Shown: positions 29,567 through 40,379 of the stretch, piece after piece
How positions within the stretch are numbered: the stretch's first letter is position 1
Layout of the letters: every line of letters starts with the position of its first letter
Assembly (NCBI GenBank): GCA_963575745.1
Contig: CAUYUJ010016689.1
Coordinates: forward strand, 199,001-263,000
DNA: 64,000 nt
From: Prorocentrum cordatum
Taxonomy: Eukaryota > Sar > Dinophyceae > Prorocentrales > Prorocentraceae
Direction of reading: 5' to 3'
Notes under the pieces: model-generated
Database searches by the model: none
What the model saw: only the letters and a program-made list of their open reading frames with translations
Told to the model about the DNA's origin: nothing
Made by a program: the position numbers and the translations under genes

Positions 29567-29918
29567 TGCTATTCATGCGAGGGAAGAGCCCGTTGCCCGC
29601 CCTGGCGGGCGGGGGCGCGGGGAAGGTGGAGGCGGCGGACGAGGCAGGGGCCGTGCCAGAGGACGTGGGAGAGGTGCCTACCCACCGGAGCCCGAGCCCC
29701 TCGAGGACGGCAGCGTTGGCGGTCACGGGGATGGGCCTCTTGCTGGCCATGGCTCTGGTTGCGACTCTGGGCAGGGCGATGTCGAGGCAGCTGCAATCAC
29801 TGATAGCTTGCCCGCTTCCGCCCAGCCCCATGAAGAGTGGCAGGGCGAGGCTGGTCAGTTGAGCTTGCACGAGTCTGACCCCAACACTCGTCTGAGGCAG
29901 GAGGCGCAGGGCACGTAG
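29560..29918 (+). pseudogene. Same gene, part 6 (RG-rich, disordered)
   Basis: After the G8 run the next frame gives an RG/GR-repeat stretch (GRGRGEGGGGGRGRGRARGR) and then an acidic Pro/Gly/Ser region to TAG at 29916. RG-rich regions commonly bind RNA. Here it probably forms a flexible linker before the C-terminal Cys/His block. Confidence 0.5.
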
Positions 29919-29923
29919 ATATC

Positions 29924-30296
29924 ATGCAAGACGTGTTCGGCCATGCACTTGACGAGGAAGATCTCCCAGGCGGCGGCGAACCGCCCCCCGAGCCGCCAAG
30001 TGGCAGCGGCCATGATGATATGTGCTCGGGTGGGGCTGGCGCCCCGCCTCCTCCGCCACCTCCTGGAGGAAGGGGGCCATCCTTGGCGGGTGGTCCGACG
30101 TGCACGCTGAGGCCCCCGAACGGTGACAAGATTACCCACTACAGCTTCAGGGGCGAGTTTGTGGCGCAGTGTAGCTGCCACAACCGAAATTGCAGGATGA
30201 CGAGAAGGAGCTCGAGCGGGGCTCGGAGGTCGCAGGGACGCCCCCTCGGACTGCTGATGCATTGGCTTGAGAATATGCAAGATTGCGGCGAAAACC
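29924..30296 (+). pseudogene. Same gene, C-terminal Cys/His block
   Basis: The frame begins MQDVFGHALDEEDLPGGG, passes a Pro-rich linker and reaches HYSFRGEFVAQCSCHNRNCR, then RRSQGRPLGLLMHWLENMQD. The C-x-C-H-x3-C cluster followed by GRPLG-LL-W matches a C-terminal pattern I recall from the expanded dinoflagellate family, so this is probably the true end. The frame then enters a (CT)n tract (30301-30360), giving Leu-Ser repeats, so the natural stop has been displaced. Confidence 0.6.
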
Positions 30297-30298
30297 AT

Positions 30299-30300
<2 letters not shown>

Positions 30301-30360
<60 letters not shown>
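30301..30360. repeat. (CT)30 microsatellite
   Basis: An almost pure 60-bp CT run at the 3' end of the preceding gene. Confidence 0.97.
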
Positions 30361-30362
<2 letters not shown>

Positions 30363-30930
30363 CACCTTCCTGTCGAGCACCGCGACCGCGCTGGCGCCAG
30401 GGGGCGATTGAGCCAGATCCCTGGCAGCGACGAGCTCTTCAACCGAGAGCGGCAGACGCGCCTAGGCGGGGGCTTGGAGCCAGAAGACTGCCCTTGACGT
30501 GTTGTATGCGCCAGGGCTGCCCTTGGCAACGTCAAGTCTTGTTGGAGCAGTTGCGTTCCTCACATTGTTTGGAATGTACTCGATGCTATTGCACGGCCTC
30601 TTCATCACCATTGCCTGCAGTGTGTTGTGCACGCGGATGTTGGAACTGTATCAGTGCATCCTGAACCGCCGCCGCTCTCCCCCCCCATAACTCGAGCGTG
30701 CAATGGCCAAACTGCTGCGCCGCGGTTTTGGGCGAGGTCTGACCTTGTATATTTGGAGTCGACGCTGGTAGAAGGGACTTGCTCTGACAGGGCTTTCGAT
30801 TTCGCTATCGCGGCAGGGTCTGGCCGACGCAATGGTTCCCACTTGCGCGTGGGCCCCAGGGGGAGGCGCGAGGCTACTAGCCACATGCCGCAACACGTCA
30901 CCTCAACAAAGAAGGTTGCGAAAACGGAGC
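30361..30930. other. No firm gene; one short hydrophobic frame
   Basis: A frame at 30499-30690 (GTG start; ATG further in) has about 62 codons with a strongly hydrophobic middle (YSMLLHGLFITIACSVLCT). It could be a small membrane peptide or an exon, but nothing supports it beyond composition. Confidence 0.3.
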
Positions 30931-31125
30931 AGACGCGACAGCGCGTAGCAGCGCATAGCATGGCATAGCACAGCATGGCGCTCGAGACCCCTACAAACAC
31001 TGGACTGGCAAACGGCATCAGGAACATGAAATTCACAACATCGCGTAGCGTACGAGGCTCGAGCCCCCCTAAACACGTGGCAGTGCATTGCATAGCATAG
31101 CGCAAAATACCATGGCATACGCACC
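30931..31125 (+). repeat. Isolated part C-type stretch (GCATAGCATGGC words)
   Basis: GCGTAGCAGCGCATAGCATG and GCATTGCATAGCATAGCGC words lie at about 30937-30975 and 31083-31105, as in the upstream modules, but without parts A and B. No reading frame of note follows. Confidence 0.6.
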
Positions 31126-31405
31126 ACCATATGCAGGGCGCGGCCGTGATGCCCAAGGGGTGCCCCCCCCAGCGCCCCTGGGAATATTTGGAATGCCCCT
31201 GACACGTGCTTGGAAAGCCCCTTGATGGTGTTTGGAAGGGGCCTCGGCAGGGTCTGTGAGGAGCCCCAATCAAAACCACTGGGCCCCTCGATCGGAGCTC
31301 CCTGGTGGGCCTCTCAATAACCCTTGCGGGTCTCAGGTAGGCCCGTTACGGGCACCATAAGACTGGGATCCGGCGGTAAACCGTCAACCAGGTAACCGCC
31401 GGGAG
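31126..31405. other. Spacer with short hairpins, no gene
   Basis: It contains a perfect 5-bp hairpin GCCCGTTACGGGC (31341-31353) and a 7-bp stem CGGCGGT...ACCGCCG (about 31373-31402). I considered a structured RNA but recognise no family. Confidence 0.3.
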
Positions 31406-32289
31406 CCTCGTAGAGCTCTCTTCTCGCGCGGCGCTGCTCGAAACACACAAGAAAAGCTTCCTCAAGCGTGAAGAAACAACTCGAAAACCACGTTGTTTTC
31501 GGTTTCCATTACGAATCGTTTTCCGGACCTAGCTCGAGTAGCAGATTGTGTTCAGAGCTCTAGATGCTTCAGCCCAACGCCCCTGATGCTCCTGGATCGA
31601 TTTCCGTGCGTACCAGATCTGTAGCTCTGCTACAGCTCGAGTTAAGCACAGAACACCGACAGCGCCTGTAAAGATAACTTGAAGAATACGAATAGCTTCG
31701 CGGACCTAGCTCGAGTAGCAGACCGAGTTCAGACCTCCCGATGCAACAGACGGACACGCCTACTGATACTGGATCGTTTTATGTGCTTACCAGCTCTGCA
31801 GCTCTTCTAAATCTTGAGTTAAGTAAGGGAAACCGACAGCACTTGTCAAAATGACTCGAAGAATACGAATAGGTTTGCCGACCTAGCTCGAGTAGCAGAC
31901 CGAGTTCAGACCTCTGGATGGAATAGACGAACGCGCTTGATGATTCTGAATCGGTTTCTGTAAGCACCAGCCTTGTAGCTCTCCGAAATCTCGAGTTAAG
32001 TACCGAAAGCCGTTAACGCGTGTCAGGATGACTCGGAACACAGTCGGTTCCTGCAAGTGTTTTGATAGAAATACTGCAGCTACGGACCTGAGAATTTCAC
32101 TGGCAGACGCGGCATAACCCACTTCACGTGAGAAAAATACCAGTTCTCAAAACGAACTTTCAAATTTTGCGCAAAGATACAGACATCAACCCAAAGTTAA
32201 CACATCGTCTCTTAAGGTCGGGTCTGCCAACTAGCTCCACCCTGCGCCCGAATTCCTCTTAGCTCATCTTGCCGAAGAGCTCTACGAGG
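31406..32289. repeat. 177-bp tandem repeat (3 copies) between 14-bp inverted repeats
   Basis: The block GGACCTAGCTCGAGTAGCAG starts units at 31524 and 31701 and, with one change, at 31878. Both spacings are exactly 177 bp, and a partial unit extends on each side. Each unit also has a TGAGTTAAGTA-like block and a GACTCGAAGAATACGAATAG block. The arms CCTCGTAGAGCTCT (31406-31419) and AGAGCTCTACGAGG (32276-32289) are perfect inverted repeats that bracket the array. Composition is less GC-rich than the surroundings. Confidence 0.85.
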
Positions 32290-32760
32290 TATTTAGCCGT
32301 CGTATCATCCTGGTGGTTTTGATTCGTGGGGCCTTCTGCGCCTCTGGAGAATCAGGTGAAATACGTACGAACCTTTTTCAAGGTTGCCACAAGGGCCCTT
32401 CGCATGCCTCAAATGGTCCCTGGAAGGCCCCCTGCAACACCCTTTCTACAAGTTCCCGAAGGGTCCCTGTCTGAAACCCGAGGATATCTGGAAGACCTCG
32501 TCGCCACCCGCACTGATATCTGGAGGCTTCCATTCTGGGCTCGTAAGGGTATCTGGAAGGCCCTGAATGGCCTGGCACTGTCTAGGTAGCCCCTCGCGAA
32601 ACCCCGAACGACGTCTTGGGCGGGGCCCTCAAGGTAGTCTTGAAGATGTTTGACGGGCCTTTTGAGCATGTCCGTGATGCTCTCCAGTAAACCCCTCCAG
32701 AAGCCCTCGGTGGTCTCTCCTCCTTCCTCCACCGCGCCCATTCCCCCCTCTTCCCCCTCC
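32290..32760. repeat. Diverged TCTGGAAGGCCC-type repeats
   Basis: Repeating words such as TCTGGAAG, GGCCC and AGGGTC give loosely repetitive sequence related to that at 38690-39230. Both flank a 78-bp satellite array, this one on its left and the other on its right. No gene is seen. Confidence 0.5.
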
Positions 32761-32769
32761 TTGCGTCTG

Positions 32770-32966
32770 CCCCCCGCATGTTTCTGATTCGGCACACTCA
32801 GCGCAGCGTGCCGTGGTCCCATATGGAGCTCCACGTAAGGCACCCATGGCAGTGTTCGCGTGCGCCTCCCCCCACCCAGAACTGCGCTTCGTGGCCCCGT
32901 AGGGGGCCCCACCTGAGGCCCAAGCGGCTGCGTTCGCATGCGCCCCCCCCCCCCCCCCCCCACGCA

Positions 32967-33020
<54 letters not shown>

Positions 33021-33048
33021 CACACATACACACATACACACACACCAC

Positions 33049-33083
<35 letters not shown>

Positions 33084-33161
33084 GCACGCACGCCACGCAC
33101 GCACGCACGCACGCACGCGCGCACGCACGCACGCACGCACGCGCACGCACGCACCACGCAC

Positions 33162-33208
<47 letters not shown>

Positions 33209-33421
33209 CACCCAGCACAGCGCTCCGCGGCCCCATAAGGGGGCTCCACCTTGCGCCCCGGCGGCGGTGTTCGCATGCGCACCCCCCCGCCCAACGCAGC
33301 GTTTCGCGCTCCACATAAGGCCCCAGTGGCTGTGCTCGCACGCGTCTTCCTCGCCCAGCACAGCGTTCCGCGGCCCCATAGGGGGATCCACCTACGGCCC
33401 GAGTGGCGGCGTTCGCATGCG

Positions 33422-33452
<31 letters not shown>

Positions 33453-34055
33453 CCCAGCGCAACGCTTCGTGGCCCCATAAGGGCTCCACCTAAGGCCACT
33501 GTGGCTGTGTTCGCATGCGCCTCCCCCCCCCAACACAGCGCTCCGCGGCCCTATAGGGGGGCCCCACCCACTGCCCCAGCGGCGGCGTTCGCATGCTTTC
33601 CCCCCACCCAGCACAGCGTTTCGTGGCCGCACAGGGAGATCCACCTCAAGCCTCGGCGGCGGCGTTGGCACGCGTCTCCACCACCCAGAACGGCGCCTCG
33701 TGGCCTCAATAAGGTGCGCCACCTGAGGCCCAGTTGCGGGGTTCGCATGCTTCCGTCCCAGCCCAACGCAACGCTTCGTTGCACCGTAGGGGGGCCCCAC
33801 CTAAGGCAACAGCGTCGGTATTCGCATGCGCTCCCCCACCAGCATAGCGCTTCGTGGCCCCATAGAGAGCCCCACCTTCAGCCCCAGTGGCTGTGTTCGC
33901 ATGCGTCTCCCCCGAACCGCAGAGCGTTTCGCGGCCCTATAAGGCGCCCCACCTAATGCCCCAGCGGCTGCGTTCGCATGCCCCCCCCCCCCCCCCCGCC
34001 CCTTCCCCCCCCCCCCCCCCCCCCCCGCGCACACACGCACACGCACACGCACACA

Positions 34056-34088
<33 letters not shown>

Positions 34089-34144
34089 CGCGCACACGCA
34101 CAACGCACACGCACACGCACACGCACACGCAACACACGCACACG

Positions 34145-34191
<47 letters not shown>

Positions 34192-34212
34192 ACACACGCC
34201 ACACACACGCAC

Positions 34213-34254
<42 letters not shown>

Positions 34255-34530
34255 ACACACACACACATACACACACACGCACACACACACACACACACAC
34301 ACGCCCACCCCACACACCCCACCCCCCACCCCGCCCCACCCCCCCGCTCAGCACCGCATTTCGCCGCCCAATAGGGGTGCCCAACCTAAGGCCCCTGTGG
34401 CGGCGTTTACGTGCGTCTCCACCGCCAGGGCAGCGTTTCGCTGCCCTTATCAAGCTCCACCTGGGGCCCCAGTGGCGGTGATCGCATGCGTCTCCCCAAC
34501 CTGGCGCAGCGTCTCGCGGCCCCGTAGGGG
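32770..34530. repeat. 78-bp satellite array 1 with (CA)n and poly-C tracts
   Basis: Units of about 72-90 bp read CAGCACAGCG(T/C)TTCGCGGCCC, CATAGGGGGCTCCACC, TAAGGCCCCAGCGGC and GTTCGCATGCGCCCCCC. A GCATGTTTCTGATTCGGCAC head (about 32775) matches 37460 in array 2. Two large (CA)n/(CGCA)n tracts (32960-33210 and 34025-34310) and poly-C runs (up to ~31 at 33421) interrupt the array at the C-rich end of a unit, so the microsatellites probably grew from the unit's own CCCC/GCGCACAC edge. Reading frames through it are repeat translations. Confidence 0.9.
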
Positions 34531-35750
34531 GCCCCACCGAACGCGATGCGCACAGCGACGGTACTCACGACTGCATATGATTGGGCCCTTCGCCAAGCGG
34601 GTAACTAGTCAACGCTACCCGCCAACCCGCCGACTTGGCACTTACCCACCCATCCCCGCGCGCGCGCTCGCTGCGCGCTCGGCGCTCGCGGCCAGCGCGA
34701 CGCGCCAGCGAGGGCGCGCGGCGCCGAGCCCCTACTCCCAGCTCCGACCTGCCAAGCCCAAGCCACAAGACGGGCGCGTCGTTCTCGCCGCAGAGCGCGA
34801 CGCGCATGGGCCCAGATCGCCACGATGAGGGCTTGGCCCTGGGCGCTTCGGTCGCGCGGCGGGGCGCGCGTGCGCAGCGCGCTGGCGCGACGCCGCGAAT
34901 GGGCGCGCGCGCGCCCCCCCCTTCTCCCCCCGGTCGCGCGCGGGGCCCGCTCGAGCCCGCGATTGCGTCGCGCCCCGATGGGGGGCAACGCGCTGCGCCC
35001 AAATTTCACTGCGCGGGAATTGAGCGGGGCGCCGTCGCACGCGCGGTTTGTCGGCCCTGCGCCCCATCGAAGCCGATTGCGCCGCGCATTGCATCGGCGA
35101 CGGCCCGCGCGGCCCTCGCCGGGCCCGCGACGGGAACGTCGCGGTCAACGTTGCACAGCGGCGCCGCGGGCGCCCTGGCGGCCTTTGGTGGCCAACCCGC
35201 CATCCAGCCGATGTCTTGCGAGCCGCCAGCTGCGCGCGCAACGCGCGATGACGCGGTGGCTCGCAATGTGGCCAGCGCCCAAACTGAGATGGCGCAGTGG
35301 CAAGCCAGCGCGGTAGACGGATCGACCGCGCCAGCCAGCGTGCGCGCGCTGCGCGGGCACGACATCTACATTGCGCGCGCGGCCGCCGCGCCCCGCCGCC
35401 GCCCGGGGGCGCACTCCATCGGAGAAGCGCAGGCGCACGTCGCCCGCATCGTCAGCCGCGCAACGTCGCCACCGCGAGTTGCCATTGCGTTGGCTGGGGC
35501 CTGTGCCTGGATCTCTGAGCAATGGCGGGGGCGGGGCATCGGCGCGCCGCGTCGTGAAGCACCGCGTCAGCCGCCCGAGCGCCGCGCGCGCTGGCCCTGG
35601 GCGCGCGCGACCATGTCGAGGGCCTCGGGCGTGCGGTGTGCGCGCGCGCCGAGTGCACTCGCGGCGGGGTCGCCACATGGTGGCTCGCCCCCAGCACACC
35701 ATATGGCGCGGGGGTGCCATGTGGCGCGCCTGGTCCCCAGCGACCATTCC
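34531..35750. other. Very GC-rich segment, no supported gene
   Basis: A 424-codon + frame (34635-35909) and overlapping - frames are open only because GC content is extreme. They are Ala/Arg/Pro-rich, have no domain, and every frame here is partly open. The segment from 34540 (AGCGACGGTACTCACGACTG...TTGGGCCCTTCGCC) is the array's right boundary and matches 38640-38690. Confidence 0.5.
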
Positions 35751-35754
35751 GACA

Positions 35755-36035
35755 ATTTCCAAGAAGGTGACCCACCGAGCGCTAGGGCCCCAGCGACCAT
35801 CTCGAAACTTCTCAAGAAGGTGACCCACCGAGGGCCAAGGCCCTCCAGGCCGCCCCGCGCGCCCAACACAAGGGGATTCTCTATTTTTCGAAAAATCCCA
35901 AGAAGGTGACCCACCGAGCGCTAGGGCCCCAGCGACCATCTCGAAACTTTTCAAAAAGGTGACCCACCGAGTGCTAGGCGCCCAGCGACCACCCCGAACA
36001 TGTCCAATAAGGGGACCCATCGAGTGCTAGGGCCA
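35755..36035. repeat. ~60-bp tandem repeat (AAGGTGACCCACCGAGCG units)
   Basis: The segment AAGGTGACCCACCGAG recurs at about 35763, 35818, 35903 and 35957, with GGGGACCCATCGAG at 36011. It alternates with a GCGACCATCTCGAAACTT segment. Confidence 0.85.
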
Positions 36036-36039
36036 CCCC

Positions 36040-37439
36040 ACCTCACACCGCGCCCGCGGCACGTGGTGCGCAAGTGGCGGCAGCCCATCCCTCGTCGCGG
36101 CGGGCGGCTCGCGCGCGCCCCCGAGGCGTCGCCTCCAGGGCTCGCGCCGTGCCCAGGCGCGCATGTCCGACTGTGCATTCCGCTCGACGATTGGGGGAAA
36201 ATGCATGAATTTTCGCAATCTACCCCCCCCCCTCCCTGCCCGCCCGCCCGGAAAGATTCGCGCGAGAGGTCAGCGCTCGTGCGGGCGGGGTTTGGCGCGC
36301 CGCGCCGAAGGGCGCCGCGCGCGCTGACAGCGCGCCCCAGGGTGATGGCTTTCTATACGCGGGAGCGCCGCGTTTTCCCTGGCGGCCCCGCGGAGCACGC
36401 CCCTGGGCGGCTCAGAGGCGCGCCCTCGGAGCACCAGCGCATTTGAGCCTTGAAGGCGCTCGGCGGTGGCGCGAGGGGATGCTGGGGCGGGGGGGGGGTT
36501 TCGCGAAAGCACGCGACATGGCGCCCGCCCGTGCGGTTCAAAAGGTTCTTCGTGGTCAGAAGGCAGCCGCGGGCCCAACGTTGCGCGAAACTAATTCCTG
36601 CCATTCGTCGGCCGCGCACCCCGCAGCCCCTCAAGGGTGATGTCCTGTGTATGGATCACGCTTGGCATTTGTATTTCTCGCGCCATCTGCGCGCCCTTTG
36701 CCCCGCCCCCCTGCCCCCGCCCTGTGCGGGGGGCGAGGGCGCACCCCTTTCGCTTCGAGGAAATCGGCGACGCGCAGCGGTGGTCCAGAAGAAGCCCTCA
36801 TAACACCCTGGCGAAGTCGGGCGCGCCCAGCGAGCTCCGCGTTCCCGAAGGAGACGCAGCGGGAAGAAGCCCGCTGAAGCCGCGGGAGGGCGCGGCCCCC
36901 AGGGCCCTCGAGGGCTTGGCCGCCTGGCCCTCAAGGTCCTCTGAGAGATGGTGGATGGGGGCCGTCGAAGCGCTGGGGGGGGTCCCTGGGGAAGGCCACC
37001 GACTCTGTTTTGGCGCTATTTGGGAGCAGTGTTCAGGTTTTCGGCTGCATGTGGAATTGCACTCAAGGGCCCCACCCCAAGTGTTTGGACAACCCAGATT
37101 GGGGGGTGAAGTGTATGGGGGAGGATGGGGGGGCCTGCGTGGACTCGCACGCGCCTCTCTAGGGCCAGTTCATGGGCACGTGAAGCTGTCGAATGTCATC
37201 TTCAGGACTTCTGCAGGCCATTATGCTGCCCTTGGAATGTGTCAGCAGGGTTCCTGGACTGCCCCAGAAGGGTCTCAAGATGGCCCTCGAAGGTTGTCTA
37301 CGGGGCATCGCGCAAAGTGCGTGGAGGGCACCCGTTCTAGCTTTTTGCCCAACCATCCTGTGTTGCTGGGCCTTCACTTTGAAGGGGCAGCGCCCCGCGC
37401 CCCTCACCCTTCTTCCTCCCCCTTCTTCCCTCGGCCCCC
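36040..37439. other. GC-rich segment without a convincing gene
   Basis: Several long overlapping frames exist (for example 36637-37506 +), but composition is Arg/Pro/Gly-rich with no recognisable domain and poorly justified starts. From about 37190 the sequence begins to resemble the CTGGAAGGCCC-type words seen before array 1. Confidence 0.4.
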
Positions 37440-38640
37440 TCCTTGCGCCTGCTCACCGCATGTCTCTGATTCGGCACGCCCAACACAGCGTTTCGTGACC
37501 CCATAGAGAGCTCCACGCAAGGCCCCAGCGGCGGCGTTCGCATGCCCCCCCCCCCCCGTCGCGCACAGAGCAGCGCGTCGTGGCCCATAGGGGGCTCCAG
37601 CGGCGGCGTTCGCATGTCCCCCGCCCCCCCTCCACCCACATCCAGCACGGCGTTGCGTGGCCCAATCTTGGGCCCCGCCTTTCGCCCCAGCGGCGTTGTT
37701 TGCACGCGCCCCCCCCTTCCCAGCGAAGGTTTCGCGGCCCCGTAGGGAGCTCCACCAACGGCCCCAGCGGCGATGCGCGCCTGCGTTTCCCCGACCACGC
37801 ACAGCGTTTCGTGGCGCCACAAAGGCCACGCATAAGACCCAGCGGCGGTGTTCACACGCGCCCCCCCCCCCCCGCCCAGCGCCGCGCTTCGTGGCCCCGT
37901 GGGCACCGCCTTAAGACGCCAGCGGCGTTCGCGTGCGCCTCGCCCAGCCCACAGCGCGTTTCGCGCTCCCACATGGGGCCCCACCTAAGGCACCCGTGGC
38001 GGCGTGCGCATGCGCCCCCACCCGCCCAGCGAGCGCTTCGTGGCCCCATCGGGAGTTCCGCCCTTCGCCTCGGCGGCGTTCGCACGCCCCCCCCCCCCGC
38101 TCAGAGCATCGCTTCGCGCCCCCGTGCTGAGCTCCACCCGGGGCCCAAGTGGCGACGTTCGCACGCGCCCCCCCCGACTCAGCGCAGTGTTCCGTGGGCA
38201 CGTAAGGGGCTCTACCTAAGGCCCCAGCGGCTGCGTTCGCATGCGCCCCCCTCCCCCGCCCCCCCCACCACCGCCGCCGCCCCGCGCGGCCTTTCGCGGC
38301 CCCATAGGGGGTGCCCACCTTTAGCCCCAGTGGCGCTGTTCGCATGCGCCCCACCCGCCCAGCACAACGTTTCGCGGCCCCATCGAGAGCCCCACTTAAG
38401 ACCCCAGCGGCGGCGTTTGCACGCGTCTCCCCCGCCCAGCACAGCGTTTCGCGGCCCCGTAGGGGGCCCCGCCTAAGGCCCCAGAGGCGGCGTTCGAATG
38501 CGTTTCCCCCGCCCGGCACAGCGCTTCGTAGCCCCATCGCAGGGGGCTCCACCTGAGGCCCCCGCGGCGGCGCGCGCACGCGCCCCCCCCCCCAGCGAAC
38601 GTTTCGCGGCCCCGCAGGGAGATCCACCGAATGCGTCATT
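37440..38640. repeat. 78-bp satellite array 2
   Basis: About 15 units of the same satellite as array 1, with the GTTCGCATGCG landmark at intervals of roughly 64-103 bp (commonly 77-80). It starts with the same CATGTCTCTGATTCGGCAC head and ends with the same tail (ACAACGGTGCTCCCGCCTGC...TTGGGCCCTTTGCC). It has poly-C runs but no (CA)n expansion, unlike array 1. Confidence 0.9.
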
Positions 38641-39330
38641 GTCAACAACGGTGCTCCCGCCTGCAAATCGTTGGGCCCTTTGCCAGGCGAATGTCGGCAA
38701 TCGTTACAGGGTCTCCGAGGGGTCAGCTAAGGGCCATCGGATCCTCAGAATGGACTTTCAGGGGCACCTGTAGACCCCCTTAGAAAGTCTCTTGGTCATC
38801 TTGCCCAGAATACCTTGAAGGCTTCTGGAGAGCAACTAGGTCCTTATCAGGTTTCCAAAGGGGCCCGCATAATGTCCTGCAGGGTCTCCCGAGGGCCACA
38901 TTGAGGTGCCATCCGCAAGTTGCCTGGCGATTAGTCTGAATGCTTTTCAACATACCTGTAAGGCCCGCTCGCGACCCTGAAGGGTATCGGGCGTCCTCTC
39001 ACGGGCCCTTGGGGTATCTGGGGCAGTCCTGGCAGGCCGTAAAGTACCATGGTGGGCCCCATGAAGAAGTTCTACCATATCCTTGGTGAGTCCCATCAAG
39101 ACTCTGCACCCATAGGTGTCTGGAGGGTGTTGTACGAAGCCCCGAAGGGCTTCCAGACCGCTCTTAAGAAGCCACAAGGGTTCCTGGATGGCAACCTAAG
39201 AATTCCTAGAGGGTCTTTGGAAGGCCCCTCGACATGCATATGTAAGGTTCGCGAGCGCTTGTTATTGCGGATGCTCACAACAAGTTGCTTCAGGGCCCCA
39301 GAACAACACGCGCCTTGCATTGAATTTCGG
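38641..39330. repeat. Diverged AGGGTCTCCG/TCTGGAGGG words after array 2
   Basis: Loosely repetitive words (GGGTCTCCGAGGG, TCTGGAGGGT, CGAAGGGCTTCC, GGAAGGCCCC) continue to about 39230. No gene is seen. Confidence 0.45.
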
Positions 39331-39841
39331 TGGTGTCTCCGTGCGCTCTTTTTTCAGCATATTCCCTTTTTGGGTTTTCCGCAAAACCGCGCACCCCTCG
39401 ATGCGTAACTCATTCGTCTGTTCCACGCGCACATCTACGTTGCGTGTGTATCTTGTTCGCGCTCATCGAATCCTAGTCAGCGGGTTTCTTTTGTGCTGGG
39501 GAATATGGCGAGGCGCGTCCATTGCGCGTATCACTATGTGTGAGAGGGTAACTAATGAGTTGAATAAGAGGCCCCCCCAAACAACACATACAATCGGAAG
39601 CGCTGTCACACGTAACATACATGATTGGCGCGAAATCATGTAGGCACCCTTGCAAGACAACAACACAGGGGGACGAACGACTGGACAATGCAGACGTTCA
39701 CACACCATATATCCAAACACGCACAAAACAAGCACGGGTGACGTTGGGGGCAGCACAACTACAAACATGGCACAACGACTGAACAACAACACGGTCCGTA
39801 ATCGTTTGCGTCTCGAGACCTGGGCCGTTTGACGGACGGTT
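39331..39841. other. Unique-looking spacer
   Basis: Balanced composition with no repeat or domain recognised. The sequence just before 39842 is probably the upstream region of the following small gene. Confidence 0.35.
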
Positions 39842-39890
39842 TTGTTTTGCCTTGGACTTCGCGACCCTGTCTGCAGCGCGACCAGCAGCG

Positions 39891-40184
39891 ATGGCGCCCA
39901 AAAAGCAGTCGTGGTTGACGACGCCTTCACAGGCGCAGTTGGCGCGCCGCTCTTCGCCGACTACGAGGTTGCGTGCGATGCGCCTTCTGATGACGATCAA
40001 GATCAAAACCATGATCATCAAGAGGCTGGGCTACCGCATGGGGGCCCTGAAGGCGCGGATGAACCGCGTCAAGCTCGAGAGCGAGCAGGCATTGAAGGAC
40101 AAGAATGAGAGCAACAAGTGGACCGAGACGATCGCCCAGAGGATGGAAGACGATACCTCGACGGACACGGACACTATTGGCTAG
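39891..40184 (+). CDS. Possible small gene, basic helical protein
   Basis: 97 codons from an ATG in a good context (GCGATGGCGCCC) to TAG. The protein starts MAPKKQSWLTTPSQ. It has a basic amphipathic helix (LLMTIKIKTMIIKRLGYRMG, then LKARMNRVKLESEQALKDKN) and an acidic Thr/Asp-rich tail. An overlapping frame (39842-40105) is also open. It could be a short coiled-coil protein or the first exon of a longer one. The sequence after the stop is a CTCGG-type repeat, with no continuation. Confidence 0.4.
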   Translation: MAPKKQSWLTTPSQAQLARRSSPTTRLRAMRLLMTIKIKTMIIKRLGYRMGALKARMNRVKLESEQALKDKNESNKWTETIAQRMEDDTSTDTDTIG

Positions 40185-40365
40185 CTCCTCGGCGAGTTTC
40201 TTCGCAGCTCGGCGCGAGTTTCTCGGCCGCTCTGTGCGAGTGGCGCTGCTCTGCTCTGCGAGTTTCTCGACAGCTCGGTGCGAGTGGCGCTGCTCCTCGG
40301 TAGCTGCAGTGCGAGTAGCGCTGCTCATCGGTAGCCCTGTTCCTCTCCTCGGTCCGAGGCGGTCC
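40185..40365. repeat. GAGTTTCTCG/GCGAGTGGCGCTGCTC short tandem repeats
   Basis: Alternating GCGAGTTTCTCG and TGCGAGTGGCGCTGCTC words, in about four diverged copies. Confidence 0.7.
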
Positions 40366-40379
40366 GGATGACACCTCGT

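Noticed and set aside
31340-31405. tRNA or other structured RNA gene
   Set aside because: Two small hairpins are visible, but no cloverleaf, T-loop consensus or known RNA family can be fitted.
31524-32054. CRISPR-like array
   Set aside because: Units are directly adjacent 177-bp tandem repeats with diverged sequence throughout, not short identical repeats with unique spacers, and the genome is eukaryotic.
32960-34310. His/Thr-rich and Cys/Val-rich proteins
   Set aside because: Translations of (CA)n/(GT)n microsatellites inside the 78-bp satellite.
34635-35909. 424-codon Ala/Arg/Pro-rich frame from an ATG-like start
   Set aside because: Extreme GC content keeps several frames open here. No domain, periodicity or homologue is recognisable, and its 3' end runs into a 60-bp tandem repeat.
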